Shown: positions 1 through 12,300 of the stretch, one piece after another
Layout: every line of letters begins with the position of its first letter
Numbering within the stretch: position 1 is the stretch's first letter
Assembly: GCA_963576565.1 (NCBI GenBank)
Contig: OY755047.1
Span: 1,116,001 to 1,180,000, forward strand
DNA from: Aspidapion aeneum
Lineage: Eukaryota; Arthropoda; Insecta; Coleoptera; Brentidae
Length of the DNA: 64,000 nt
Reading direction: 5' to 3'
The notes under the pieces: generated by a model
The model's input: only the letters and a program-made list of their open reading frames with translations
The model's database searches: none
Told to the model about the DNA's origin: nothing
Translations under genes and position numbers: made by a program

Positions 1-376
1 AGGAAGAGGAGGCATATGACTGAGTATCGGTATAACCACGGGAACCACACCGGGAGCTGCTACGTTGGGGTCTTTTTCACCCCATCTGCTCTTGCGTTTA
101 CGTCTGCGTTCGTTTCTAGCCTCACTGCTGTCCTACAAATTAAAAATAAAATGAAAGATCTAATAGTTTCCTAGTCAATTAGCAAGAAAATTCAAAATCT
201 TACATCATTTTCCTGTTTGACCTCGTCTTTAATATCTTTTTCGAAATCTTCATCATCATCTTGTAAAGCCATTTCAGGTTCATAGGGTTCATCTTTAGGC
301 TCGATTTTTTCTTCTTTGACTTCTGGCTTGGGAATTAAAACAGCAGGGTTAATTGTTTCGCGGTTCTCCTGCCAAT
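1..376 (-). CDS. SUGP1: SUGP1-like exons 9 and 10 (acidic linker, KRKSRWG motif)
   Basis: Exon 9 (376-204) encodes an acidic, lysine-rich segment: DWQENRETINPAVLIPKPE, then runs of E, K and D. The intron 203-133 is only 71 bp. Exon 10 (132 to the edge) encodes a basic segment with RKRKSRWGEKD and then a P/V-rich stretch. In SUGP1 this tryptophan motif follows the SURP domains and is the ligand for U2AF-homology motifs. The gene continues outside the window. Confidence 0.75.
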
Positions 377-3300
377 CTGTCAAAAAAAAACATTAATATA
401 ATAAATACACATTTGACTACCTCTCAAAATATTGTTGCTCCCTCTCAAAATACCGTAGCTCCCTCCCAAAAGACCGTTGCTCCCTCTCAAGACTGTTGCT
501 TCCTCTCAAGATACTCCTACTCAAACGGTTAATGCTCCCTTTCAAACGGTCGCTGCTTCGTCCCAAACGGTCGTTCTCTTCTCAAAAGTTCGTTGCTCCT
601 TCTCAAACGCCCATTGCTCCCTCTCAAAAGGTTGTTGCTCCCTCTCAAACGTCGTTGCTCTCCCAATCTATTAAACTATTTATTTCTCGTCGCTCTCTTA
701 AAAAGCCTGTTTACCCTCTTAAAATATTGTTGCTCCCTCTCAAAAGACCGTAGCTCCCTCTCACAAGACCGTTGCTCCCTCTCAAGACTGTTGCGTCCTC
801 TCAAAAGACAGATACTCCTACTCAAACGGTTATTGCTCCCTTTCAAACGGTCGCTGCTTCGTCCCAAACGATCGTTCTCTTCTCAAAAGTTCGTTGCTCC
901 TTCTCAAACGCCCATTGCTCCCTCTCAAAAGGTTGTTGCTCCCTCTCAAACGTCGTTGCTCTCCCAATCTATTAAACTATTTATTTCTCGTCGCTCTCTT
1001 AAAAAGCCTGTTTACCCTCTCAAAATATTGTTGCTCCCTCTCAAAAGACCGTAGCTCCCTCTCAAAAGACCGTTGCTCCCTCTCAAGACTGTTGCGTCCT
1101 CTCAAAAGACAGATACTCCTACTCAAACGGTTATTGCTCCCTTTCAAACGGTCGCTGCTTCGTCCCAAACGGTCGTTCTCCTCTCAAAAGTTCGTTGCTC
1201 CTTCTCAAACGCACATTGCTCCCTCTCAAAATGTTGTTGCTCCCTCTCAAAAGTCGTTGCTCTCCCAATCTGTTTATCTCTCGTCGCTCTTTTAAAAAGC
1301 CTGTTTACCCTCTCAAAAAAATTGTGGTCCGTCTCATTCTATCTCAAGAAGAAATCTTCATCTTTCCTTTTAAACTGCTTAATAAAAATTACTTACCGTT
1401 GGGCTTGTGCTCCCTCTTAAATTGTAGTTCTTTCGCCTCCCTATCAAACGAGGAATTCTGCTCTCTGTCAAACGACGGCTGATCTCTATCGAAAGGTGCT
1501 CGTTGATCTCTATCGAACGAAGGTCGTTGCTCCCTTTCGTACGGTCGGTTTTCTCTACCAAACGACGCTCTTTGATCTCTATCGAAGGAGGACCTCGGCT
1601 CTCTGTCATATGGTCGTGCCTCCCTTTCAAAGCGCCGTTGATTTCTATCATACGGACGTTGATCTCTGTCAAATGGACGTTGATCTCTATCATAGGTCCG
1701 TTCCTCTCTGTCAAATGGACGCTGCTCCCTCTCAAAGGGCCTTGGCTCTCTATCAAAGGGTCTTTGATCTCTATCAAATGGCCGTTGTTCCCTGTCAAAC
1801 GGTCTTTGCTCCCTCTCAAATGGACGTTGCTCCCTCTCAAACGGTGTTTGATTTCTATCAAATGGCCGTTGTTCCCTCTCAAATGGTGGTCGTTGGTCTC
1901 TATCAAATGGTCGTTGCTCCCTCTCAAACGGTGTTTGATTTCTATCAAATGACCGTTGTTCCCTCTCAAATGGTCGTTGGCCCCTCTCAAACGGTGGTTG
2001 CTCTCTCTCAAACGGTGGTTGCTCCCTCTCAAATGGTGGCTGCTCTCTCTCAAATGGCTCTTTCTCATTTTGTCTCATAGAAGAATCTTCCTTTTCTTTT
2101 TTAAACTGCTCAATCAAGTCTTGATATTGATTAAAGGCAGCTGATTCAGGATGAAACAAGAACCTGTCAACAGACAATCGGAAACACGGAAAATTTAGAA
2201 TAGGTGACCACCAAATTTGAAAAAAAAAAAACACCAATGTGTATTAAATTTAAAAAAAAAGTTTTTGTTCCTAGAAAGGCGGACATATTGATTAACGGGA
2301 AAATGCTAAAAACAAAACGAGTAATTTTGAAATTTGAAAATGAGAAGTGTAAGATTATTTTTTGTTTTAAAAAAGTCATGGATTTTTTTTTAAATGCCCT
2401 TTTTTTCGAAAAAACATTTTTTTCAATAGCAAAGTTTTCAAAACCTTTTTAAAAAAGCGAGTTTCAAAAAATCTTATTGAAAAATCTTCTGTTCAAAAAA
2501 CATAATTTAAAAAAAATTTTTTTTTACAAAAGTTGCTTTTAAAAAAAATTAGTTAAAAAAAAATTTCACTCAAAAAAGTGTTTTTCAAAAAAATGTTTTT
2601 CGAAAAAGTTGCTATTTAAAAAAATGAATTAAAAAAAAAATTGTTGTTTTTGAAAAACCGATTTTTTCAAAAGTTTGATTTTATTAAAAAAATAATAATA
2701 CACCTCTCCCTAAAAGTAGTTCCTATACACTAAAAAAACGTACCAAAAGGTACCTCAAGTCCATCAAATAAATATGGGGCAGGATAGTGTAGTAACCTGG
2801 GGCTTAACAAGGTTCTTGGGGTACCTAATTTTCATTTTTTTTTGTTGGTCTGGTTTTTTTGGACATATTTAAAGCATACCAAAGGTCAGGATCTCGGGTT
2901 TTCTTTTGTCTAACGACCATTTCAATGCTGGGCCCACAGTCGACGACCATCCGGGCCAAGTTGGCCATCGCCTCATAAATCTTGGAACCTGGAGGGAAAA
3001 CTAGGAAAAACTGCGCTTACTAAAGGGCTCCCCGGGTCGCCTACCATCAAGGCCGCAGCCTTAACAGACCACCAAAACGGTCTTAACAGTCCTGCTTATC
3101 ATATGAATAAGATAGTTAGCAGAAGCACTGAAATATTCCTTTACTACTACATATAAAACAATGTGCCCAACAAAAATTTTAAAAAACACTCTCTAGCCAT
3201 GAAAGAGGAGGCTGCTTAAATAAGCCAGTCATTGGAGCGAAAAAAGACTCCCAGCTTGCAAAAGGTGGAGTCGCAATTTAGGACTCCTATGTTGTTCATA

Positions 3301-6300
3301 GTCCTAAAAAAAATTGTTGTCGACCTTGGATTTAGTGTGCACAAAAAGGTTTTTTTTTAATTTCTTGCTCCCTGTACATTTTTAGAAAAAAAAGTTTTTA
3401 ACTAAAGTTAAAGACAATCAAATTTCCTACAAAAACGCAGTTGCACGTTTTTTTGTCCGACGAATGGTTTTTGAGTTATGACGCTAAACATTTGGCCGCT
3501 ATTTTGAATTTTGAACAATTTTTTTATTTAGTGGTCTTTAACTTCAAAACTGCTTATTTTTGAGAAAATCTGTGAGAACATAAAATAAAGACTACCTAAT
3601 AGCCTATAAAATGAGATATCACTGAGTTCTCTGGGTAGTACCTTTGCTGAGATACGAACCCTGAAGTGTTAGCAGTACAACCGTTTTCTATGTATTTCCA
3701 TAGTAACTGCAAAATAAACCGAAATTATTCAGTTTTATGTCATTTTCTCAAAATGTAAGCTATTTACAGAAAGTGTGTAATCAACTTTATTATAAAAAAT
3801 TAAATTATCTTTTAAATGATGTATCACCGAAGTGGGCCAAGTCCACAGTTTGCACTTAATTGGCACACATAAATTGGAGTGTTTATTAGGATCACGAAAG
3901 AAAATTGTTTTTTTAGGTTTCTGAATAATTTCAGTTTATTTTCGGAGGAAACGGGTGCACTGCTAACACTTCAGGGTTCGTATCTCAGCAAGGGTACTAC
4001 CCAGAGAACTCAATAATGTCTCATTTTATAGGTCATTAGTTGGTCTTTATTTAATGTTATTACAGATTTTCTCAAAAATAATCAGTTTCAAAGTTAGAGG
4101 CTACAAAAAAAATTGATCAAAATCCAAAATGGCGGCGAAATGTTTAGCGTCATAACTCGAAAACCATTCGTCTGACAAAAAAAAGTCGTAATGCGTTTTT
4201 GTAGGAAATTTAATTGCCTTTAACTCTTGTTTAATTTTTTTTTTAAACTAAAGTAACCAAATGAGTTATGACGCGAAAACGAACCCCCCACCACAACGTC
4301 AAAAACTCAAATTTGTTTTTAGGACTCCAATAAAACTTTTGAGCCTGTGAACACCCTCAGTGAGTGCTTCTGCTAATTACTTTATTTCCCATCAAAATTG
4401 TCCAATTTGGACAGGTGGACAAATTTTTTAAAAATAAACAATGCCAAGTTTTTGTTGGCCTAATTAATATGATATAGTGCAGGACTCTAGGCTACGACCT
4501 TGATATCACATTTTTACAAAAACAGAAAAAAATAATTTCTGCGTTATGTAAAAAACAAAAATAAACTTAATAAAATTCACCTCAAATTTTTTCATATTGC
4601 AACAAAAAAACAAAACCAAACTCTTCTTACCTTTAGGCTCATCTGGAGTTGGCCCCATATTAACATCATTCATAACGGGAGGTCCAGGCCCCATTGGAGG
4701 CAAGCCCCTTCCCCTGCTAGCATCAAATCCTGGAGGCGGAAGCGGGGGAACAGGTCTCGGTACTGGAGGAGGCACCGCTTCTTCCATACCAGCAGGAGGC
4801 AGTACTGGCTGGCTCATTAAAGATGGAATCGCACCACCAGATGGTCTTGGAGGGAAATTTGGAGGAGTAGAGGATAACTGAGTATTTGGAGGGGTAGGGG
4901 GCAACATTGCACCTTGGAGAGGTCTGTTTGAATAGTCCTGAGGTGGAGGTAGAGGACTAGGGGGTAATCTATTCTGGAACCCAGAACCCTGATCTTGTGG
5001 GGGACCCAAGGGACTAGGAGGTAATCTATTCTGGAATCCAGAACCCTGATCTTGTGGGGGACCCAATGGACTAGGAGGTAATCTATTCTGGAATCCAGAA
5101 CCCTGATCTTGTGGGGGACCCAAGGGACTAGGAGGTAATCTATTCTGGAACCCAGAAGCCTGACTTTGTGGGGGACCCAAGGGACTTGGGGGTTGAGGTA
5201 GAGGACTAGGAGGGAGTCTGTTTGGAAACCCAGCCCCCTGATTTTGTGGAGGACCCAAGGGACTTGGAGGTGGGGCTAAATTAATTTGAGGACTTTGCAT
5301 TAACCCTGGAGATCCTTGGATAATATTCAACTGCCCCTGAACCAGAGTATTGACCCCTTGTGTTGTCTGTAAGGGAGTTGAGGGTTGGACTGAGTTTGGA
5401 GGTAAAGAAATTTCCTGAATATGTCCAGAAGGAGCCAAGGTATGAATCAGGACCTCCTGAGGCCCCAAATTCTGGAATTGCACACCCGAATTAGGGGGCG
5501 GAACACCCTTATCTGGAGGAGGCATGTTTTTGAGAAAGCCTTCACTATTTGGAGTTGGTATGGCCAGGAGATCCAAGGGTTTTGGGTCAGGTATCTGGTT
5601 AATGTGAAGAGTGGTAGGGGTGGGTATATTTTGCACTTGGAGGGGAGCGGGAGAGGGTATATTTAGAGTGTTTAGGGGTTCTGGTTGGGGAATATTTTGA
5701 AGCTAAAAATATAAAAAAAAAGTTTTTTTAAATTTTTACTCAAAATTAATTTTGACAAATAAAGAAGTTATAGGCCCCAATTTTCGAAATTTTCTTAAAA
5801 ATGATGTGTCACACTTTTTTTTTTTAGCTCACACATATACTATACTATAGTAGTGTGAGCTTTGGTGATTTTTTCGAGAAAAAAAAAGTTGCTCCGATTT
5901 AAAAATTTTTTATATATCTTTGCGTTTCAGATGATTTTGAAACTTTTTTGTTGCGCCGTCTGTCTGTCTGTCTGTAACGACCAACGCGCATAACTCAAAA
6001 ACCGCCTGGTCGATTTTAATGAAATTTGGCACTTAGGCTGGGTCTTGGGTCGAGGGTGGGGGTAGATTAAAAAAATTAGAGTTTATGTGAAAATATGGCG
6101 TGTGTGATATCAAACGAAAGGTAATTGAGTCTGGAGTTAAATGAAATATATTTAAAAAAAAGGGTGGGGGTATATATCAAAAATTACAGTTTAAGTGAAA
6201 ATATGGCGTGTGTGATATCAAACGAAAGGTAATTGAGTCCGGAGTTTAACAAAATACATTATAGTATTTGTTTTTTTTTAAGGGTGGGGGTAGATTTCCA

Positions 6301-9300
6301 AAATTTGAGTTTAAGTCAAAACATGGCTTGTGTGGTATCAAACAAAAGGTAATTGAGTCTGGAGTTAAATGAAATATATTTTAATTTATTTTAAAAAAAG
6401 GGTGGGGGTATATATCAAAAATTACAGTTTAAGTGAAAATATGGCGTGTGTGATATCAAACGAAAGGTAATTGAGTCCGGAGTTTAACAAAATACATTAT
6501 AGTATTTGTTTTTTTTTAAGGGTGGGGGTAGATTTCCAAAATTTGAGTTTAAGTCAAAACATGGCTTGTGTGGTATCAAACAAAAGGTAATTTAGTCTGG
6601 AGTTGAATAAAATACATTTTAATTTATTTTAAAAAAAGGGTGGGGGTATATATTAAAAATTACAGTTTAAGTGAAAATATGGCGTGTGTGATATCAAACG
6701 AAAGGTAATTAAGTCCGGAGTTTAACAAAATACATTATAGTTTTTGTTTTTTTTAAGGGTGGGGGTAGATTGCAAAAATTACAGTTTAAGTGAAAATATG
6801 GCGTGTGTGATATCAAACGAAAGGTAATTGAGTCTGGAGTTAAATGAAATATATTTTAATTTATTTTAAAAAAAGGGTGGGGGTATATATAAAAAATTAC
6901 AGTTTAAGTGAAAATATGGCGTGTGTGATATCAAACGAAAGGTAATTGAGTTCGGAGTTTAACAAAATACATTATAGTTTTTGTTTTTTTTTAAAGGGTG
7001 GGGGTAGATTTCCAAAATTTGAGTTTAAGTCAAAACATGGCTTGTGTGGTATCAAACAAAAGGTAATTTAGTCTGGAGTTGAATAAAATATATTTCAGTT
7101 ATATTAGCTCACACATGCACTATAACTATAGTACCTAGTGTGAGCTTAAGGGCCCATATATTGGCAGAGTATTTTTATTATCCATATTTTCTTTATTTTT
7201 TGATTATTTATTTTTCTGGCACAGTTTTTATAAAAAAATTCAAATAAATTTTTTTTATAAAATAATATTATAAAGAAATACTAATAATAAATATAAATAA
7301 TAACAATATAAAATAAAATTATAAAGAAATACTAACAATAAAAATAAATAAAAACAATTTAAAAAATAAACAAAAATAAAACATTTAGTGTTATACATCA
7401 TTTTACAGAAAATTTTAGGGTGATTTTAAAACTCAAATAAAAAAAGTCAATTTTTTTTAATTTATAAAAAAAACATTGTTACTGACCTGAATAGGATTAG
7501 GTGGGGGGATGCTAGCCAGCTCTACAGTTTGTCCTGTCAAGACAGGCTGTGGTAACGTCACAGTTGTCAGCTGTACTGTGTTTGAGTCAGAAAGAATAAC
7601 TCCTTGGGGCTAAAATAAACCAAAAATTATTTTTTAAATAAATGTTGTTTTTTTTGATACTTCTGAAATGATTTGTTGCTTCTTGCCTATTTGTGATACA
7701 TCAAAATTTTCAAGCATTTTTAAACATTAAAAATTTTTTTAATTTCGGCAAAAAACACCCTTGAAAAATGAATGGTGATAAAATCTAGTAGGCATATTCA
7801 AAAGTACAGGATTAGAGCTTTAATTTCGTTAATCGCTCCCAAAAATAACCCCTTTACAGGGTGTCAAATTAGGAGTATTAAAAGTAGTGTAATTTTTAAC
7901 TTAAACAATTTTTTCTCAAAAACCGTAAGTTTTTCAAAAAAGTTGTAGAAAACAATCTTATAGAAATTGAAACTGCCTACAAGAAAATATATAAAATAGC
8001 TTCCTAGTATAAATTTATAGTTGTCCAAGACCACTTCAATTTGTGAGGAAAAAATCTATGTTTTTGTTATATAAAACACATGTTTCTGGATAACCAATAT
8101 AAGATACATCAAAATTGGTTATAACATTTTTTATAGCCTGTAAAATTTCCAATCGATTGATATATGACACAGCTACATGGCTATATTAATATGACTAAGA
8201 GCAGCTGCTCTTAGTCCTGTACACCCTTGAGAAATGAATGCTGATAAAATCTAGTAGGCATATTCAAAAGTACAGGATTAGAGCTTTAATTTCGTTAATT
8301 GCTTATCTATATCGTCCCAAAAATAACCCCCCTACAGGGTGTCAAATTAGGAGTATTAAAAGTAGTGTGATTTTTTACTTAAACAATTTTTTCTCAAAAA
8401 CTGTAAGTTTTTCAAAAAAGTTGTAAAAAACAATCTTATAGAAATTGAAACTGCCTACAAGAAAATATATAAAGTAGCTTCCTAGTATAAATTTATAGTT
8501 GTCCAAGACCACTTCAATTTGTGAGGAAAAAATCTATGTTTTTGTTATATAAAACACATGTTTCTGGATAACCAATATAAGATACATCAAAATTGGTTAT
8601 AACATTTTTTATAGCCTGTAAAATTTCCAATCGATTGATATATGACACAGCTACATGGCTATATTAATATGACTAAGAGCAGCTGCTCTTAGTCCTGTAC
8701 ACCCTTGAGAAATGAATGCTGATAAAATCTAGTAGGCATATTCAAAAGTACAGGATTAGAGCTTTAATTTCGTTAATTGCTTATCTATATCGTCCCAAAA
8801 ATAACCCCCCTACAGGGTGTCAAATTAGGAGTATTAAAAGTAGTGTGATTTTTTACTTAAACAATTTTTTCTCAAAAACTGTAAGTTTTTCAAAAAAGTT
8901 GTAAAAAACAATCTTATAGAAATTGAAACTGCCTACAAGAAAATATATAAAGTAGCTTCCTAGTATAAATTTATAGTTGTCCAAGACCACTTCAATTTGT
9001 GAGGAAAAAATCTATGTTTTTGTTATATAAAACACATGTTTCTGGATAACCAATATAAGATACATCAAAATTGGTTATAACATTTTTTATAGCCTGTAAA
9101 ATTTCCAATCGATTGATATATGACACAGCTACATGGCTATATTAATATGACTAAGAGCAGCTGCTTAGTCCTGTACACCCTTAAGAAATGAATGCTGATA
9201 AAATCTAGTAGGCATATTCAAAAGTACAGGATTAGAGCTTTAATTTCGTTAATCGCTTATCTATATCGTCCCAAAAATAACCCCCCTACAGGGTGTCAAA

Positions 9301-12300
9301 TTAGGAGTATTAAAAGTAGTGTGATTTTTTACTTAAACAATTTTTTCTCAAAAACCGTAAGTTTTTCAAAAAAATTGTAGAAAACAATCTTATAGAAATT
9401 GAAACTGCCTACAAGAAAATATATAAAGTAGCTTCCTAGTATAAATTTATAGTTGTCCAAGACCACTTCAATTTGTGAGGAAAAAATCTATGTTTTTGTT
9501 ATATAAAACACATGTTTCTTGATAACCAATATAAGATACATCAAAATTGGTTATAACATTTTTTATAGCCTGTAAAATTTCCAATCGATTGATATATGAC
9601 ACAGCTACATGGCTATATTAATATGACTAAGAGCAGCTGCTTAGTCCTGTACACCCTTAAGAAATGAATGCTGATAAAATCTAGTAGGCATATTCAAAAG
9701 TACAGGATTAGAGCTTTAATTTCGTTAATCGCTTATCTATATCGTCCCAAAAATAACCCCCCTACAGGGTGTCAAATTAGGAGTATTAAAAGTAGTGTGA
9801 TTTTTTACTTAAACAATTTTTTCTCAAAAACCGTAAGTTTTTCAAAAAAGTTGTACAAAACAATCTTGTAGAAATTGAAACTGCCTACAAGAAAATATAT
9901 AAAGTAGCTTCCTAGTATAAATTTATAGTTGTCCAAGACCACTTCAATTTGTGAGGAAAAAATCTATGTTTTTGTTATATAAAACACATGTTTCTGGATA
10001 ACCAATATAAGATATATCAAAATTGGTTATAACATTTTTTATAGCCTGTAAAATTTCCAATCGATTGATATATGACACAGCTACATGGCTATATTAATAT
10101 GACTAAGAGCAGCTGCTCTTAGTCCTGTACACTCTTGAGAAATGAATGCTGATAAAATCTAGTGGGCATATTCAAAAGTACAGGATTAGAGCTTTAATTT
10201 CGTTAATCACATATCTATATCGTCCCAAAAATAACCCCCCTACAGGGTGTCAAATTAGGAGTATTAAAAGTAGTGTGATTTTTTACTTAAACAATTTTTT
10301 CTCAAAAACTGTAAGTTTTTCAAAAAAGTTGTAAAAAACAATCTTATAGAAATTGAAACTGCCTACAAGAAAATATATAAAGTAGCTTCCTAGTATAAAT
10401 TTATAGTTGTCCAAGACCACTTCAATTTGTGAGGAAAAAATCTATGTTTTTGTTATATAAAACACATGTTTCTGGATAACCAATATAAGATACATCAAAA
10501 TTGGTTATAACATTTTTTATAGCCTGTAAAATTTCCAATCGATTGATATATGACACAGCTACATGGCTATATTAATATGACTAAGAGCAGCTGCTCTTAG
10601 TCCTGTACACTCTTGAGAAATGAATGCTGATAAAATCTAGTGGGCATATTCAAAAGTACAGGATTAGAGCTTTAATTTCGTTAATCACATATCTATATCG
10701 TCCCAAAAATAACCCCCCTACAGGGTGTCAAATTAGGAGTATTAAAAGTAGTGTGATTTTTTACTTAAACAATTTTTTCTCAAAAACTGTAAGTTTTTCA
10801 AAAAAGTTGTAAAAAACAATCTTATAGAAATTGAAACTGCCTACAAGAAAATATATAAAGTAGCTTCCTAGTATAAATTTATAGTTGTCCAAGACCACTT
10901 CAATTTGTGAGGAAAAAATCTATGTTTTTGTTATATAAAACACATGTTTCTGGATAACCAATATAAGATACATCAAAATTGGTTATAACATTTTTTATAG
11001 CCTGTAAAATTTCCAATCGATTGATATATGACACAGCTACATGGCTATATTAATATGACTAAGAGCAGCTGCTCTTAGTCCTGTACACTCTTGAGAAATG
11101 AATGCTGATAAAATCTAGTAGGCATATTCAAAAGTACAGGATTAGAGCTTTAATTTCGTTAATCGCTTATCTATATCGTCCCAAAAATAACCCCCCTACA
11201 GGGTGTCAAATTAGGAGTATTAAAAATAGTGTGATTTTTTACTTAAACAATTTTTTCTCAAAAACCGTAAGTTTTTCAAAAAAGTTGTAGAAAACAATCT
11301 TATAGAAATTGAAACTGCCTACAAGAAAATATATAAAGTAGCTTCCTAGTATAAATTTATAGTTGTCCAAGACCACTTCAATTTGTGAGGAAAAAATCTA
11401 TGTTTTTGTTATATAAAACACATGTTTCTGGATAACCAATATAAGATACATCAAAATTGGTTATAACATTTTTTATAGCCTGTAAAATTTCCAATCGATT
11501 GATATATGACACAGCTACATGGCTATATTAATATGACTAAGAGCAGCTGCTCTTAGTCCTGTACACTCTTGAGAAATGAATGCTGATAAAATCTAGTAGG
11601 CATATTCAAAAGTACAGGATTAGAGCTTTAATTTCGTTAATCGCTTATCTATATCGTCCCAAAAATAACCCCCCTACAGGGTGTCAAATTAGGAGTATTA
11701 AAAATAGTGTGATTTTTTACTTAAACAATTTTTTCTCAAAAACCGTAAGTTTTTCAAAAAAGTTGTAGAAAACAATCTTATAGAAATTGAAACTGCCTAC
11801 AAGAAAATATATAAAGTAGCTTCCTAGTATAAATTTATAGTTGTCCAAGACCACTTCAATTTGTGAGGAAAAAATCTATGTTTTTGTTATATAAAACACA
11901 TGTTTCTGGATAACCAATATAAGATACATCAAAATTGGTTATAACATTTTTTATAGCCTGTAAAATTTCCAATCGATTGATATATGACACAGCTACATGG
12001 CTATATTAATATGACTAAGAGCAGCTGCTCTTAGTCCTGTACACTCTTGAGAAATGAATGCTGATAAAATCTAGTGGGCATATTCAAAAGTACAGGATTA
12101 GAGCTTTAATTTCGTTAATCACATATCTATATCGTCCCAAAAATAACCCCCCTACAGGGTGTCAAATTAGGAGTATTAAAAGTAGTGTGATTTTTTACTT
12201 AAACAATTTTTTCTCAAAAACTGTAAGTTTTTCAAAAAAGTTGTAAAAAACAATCTTATAGAAATTGAAACTGCCTACAAGAAAATATATAAAGTAGCTT

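Noticed and set aside
5826..7146. Helitron
   Set aside because: Hairpins occur at both ends and no CTRR terminus follows the right hairpin; no TC start seen.
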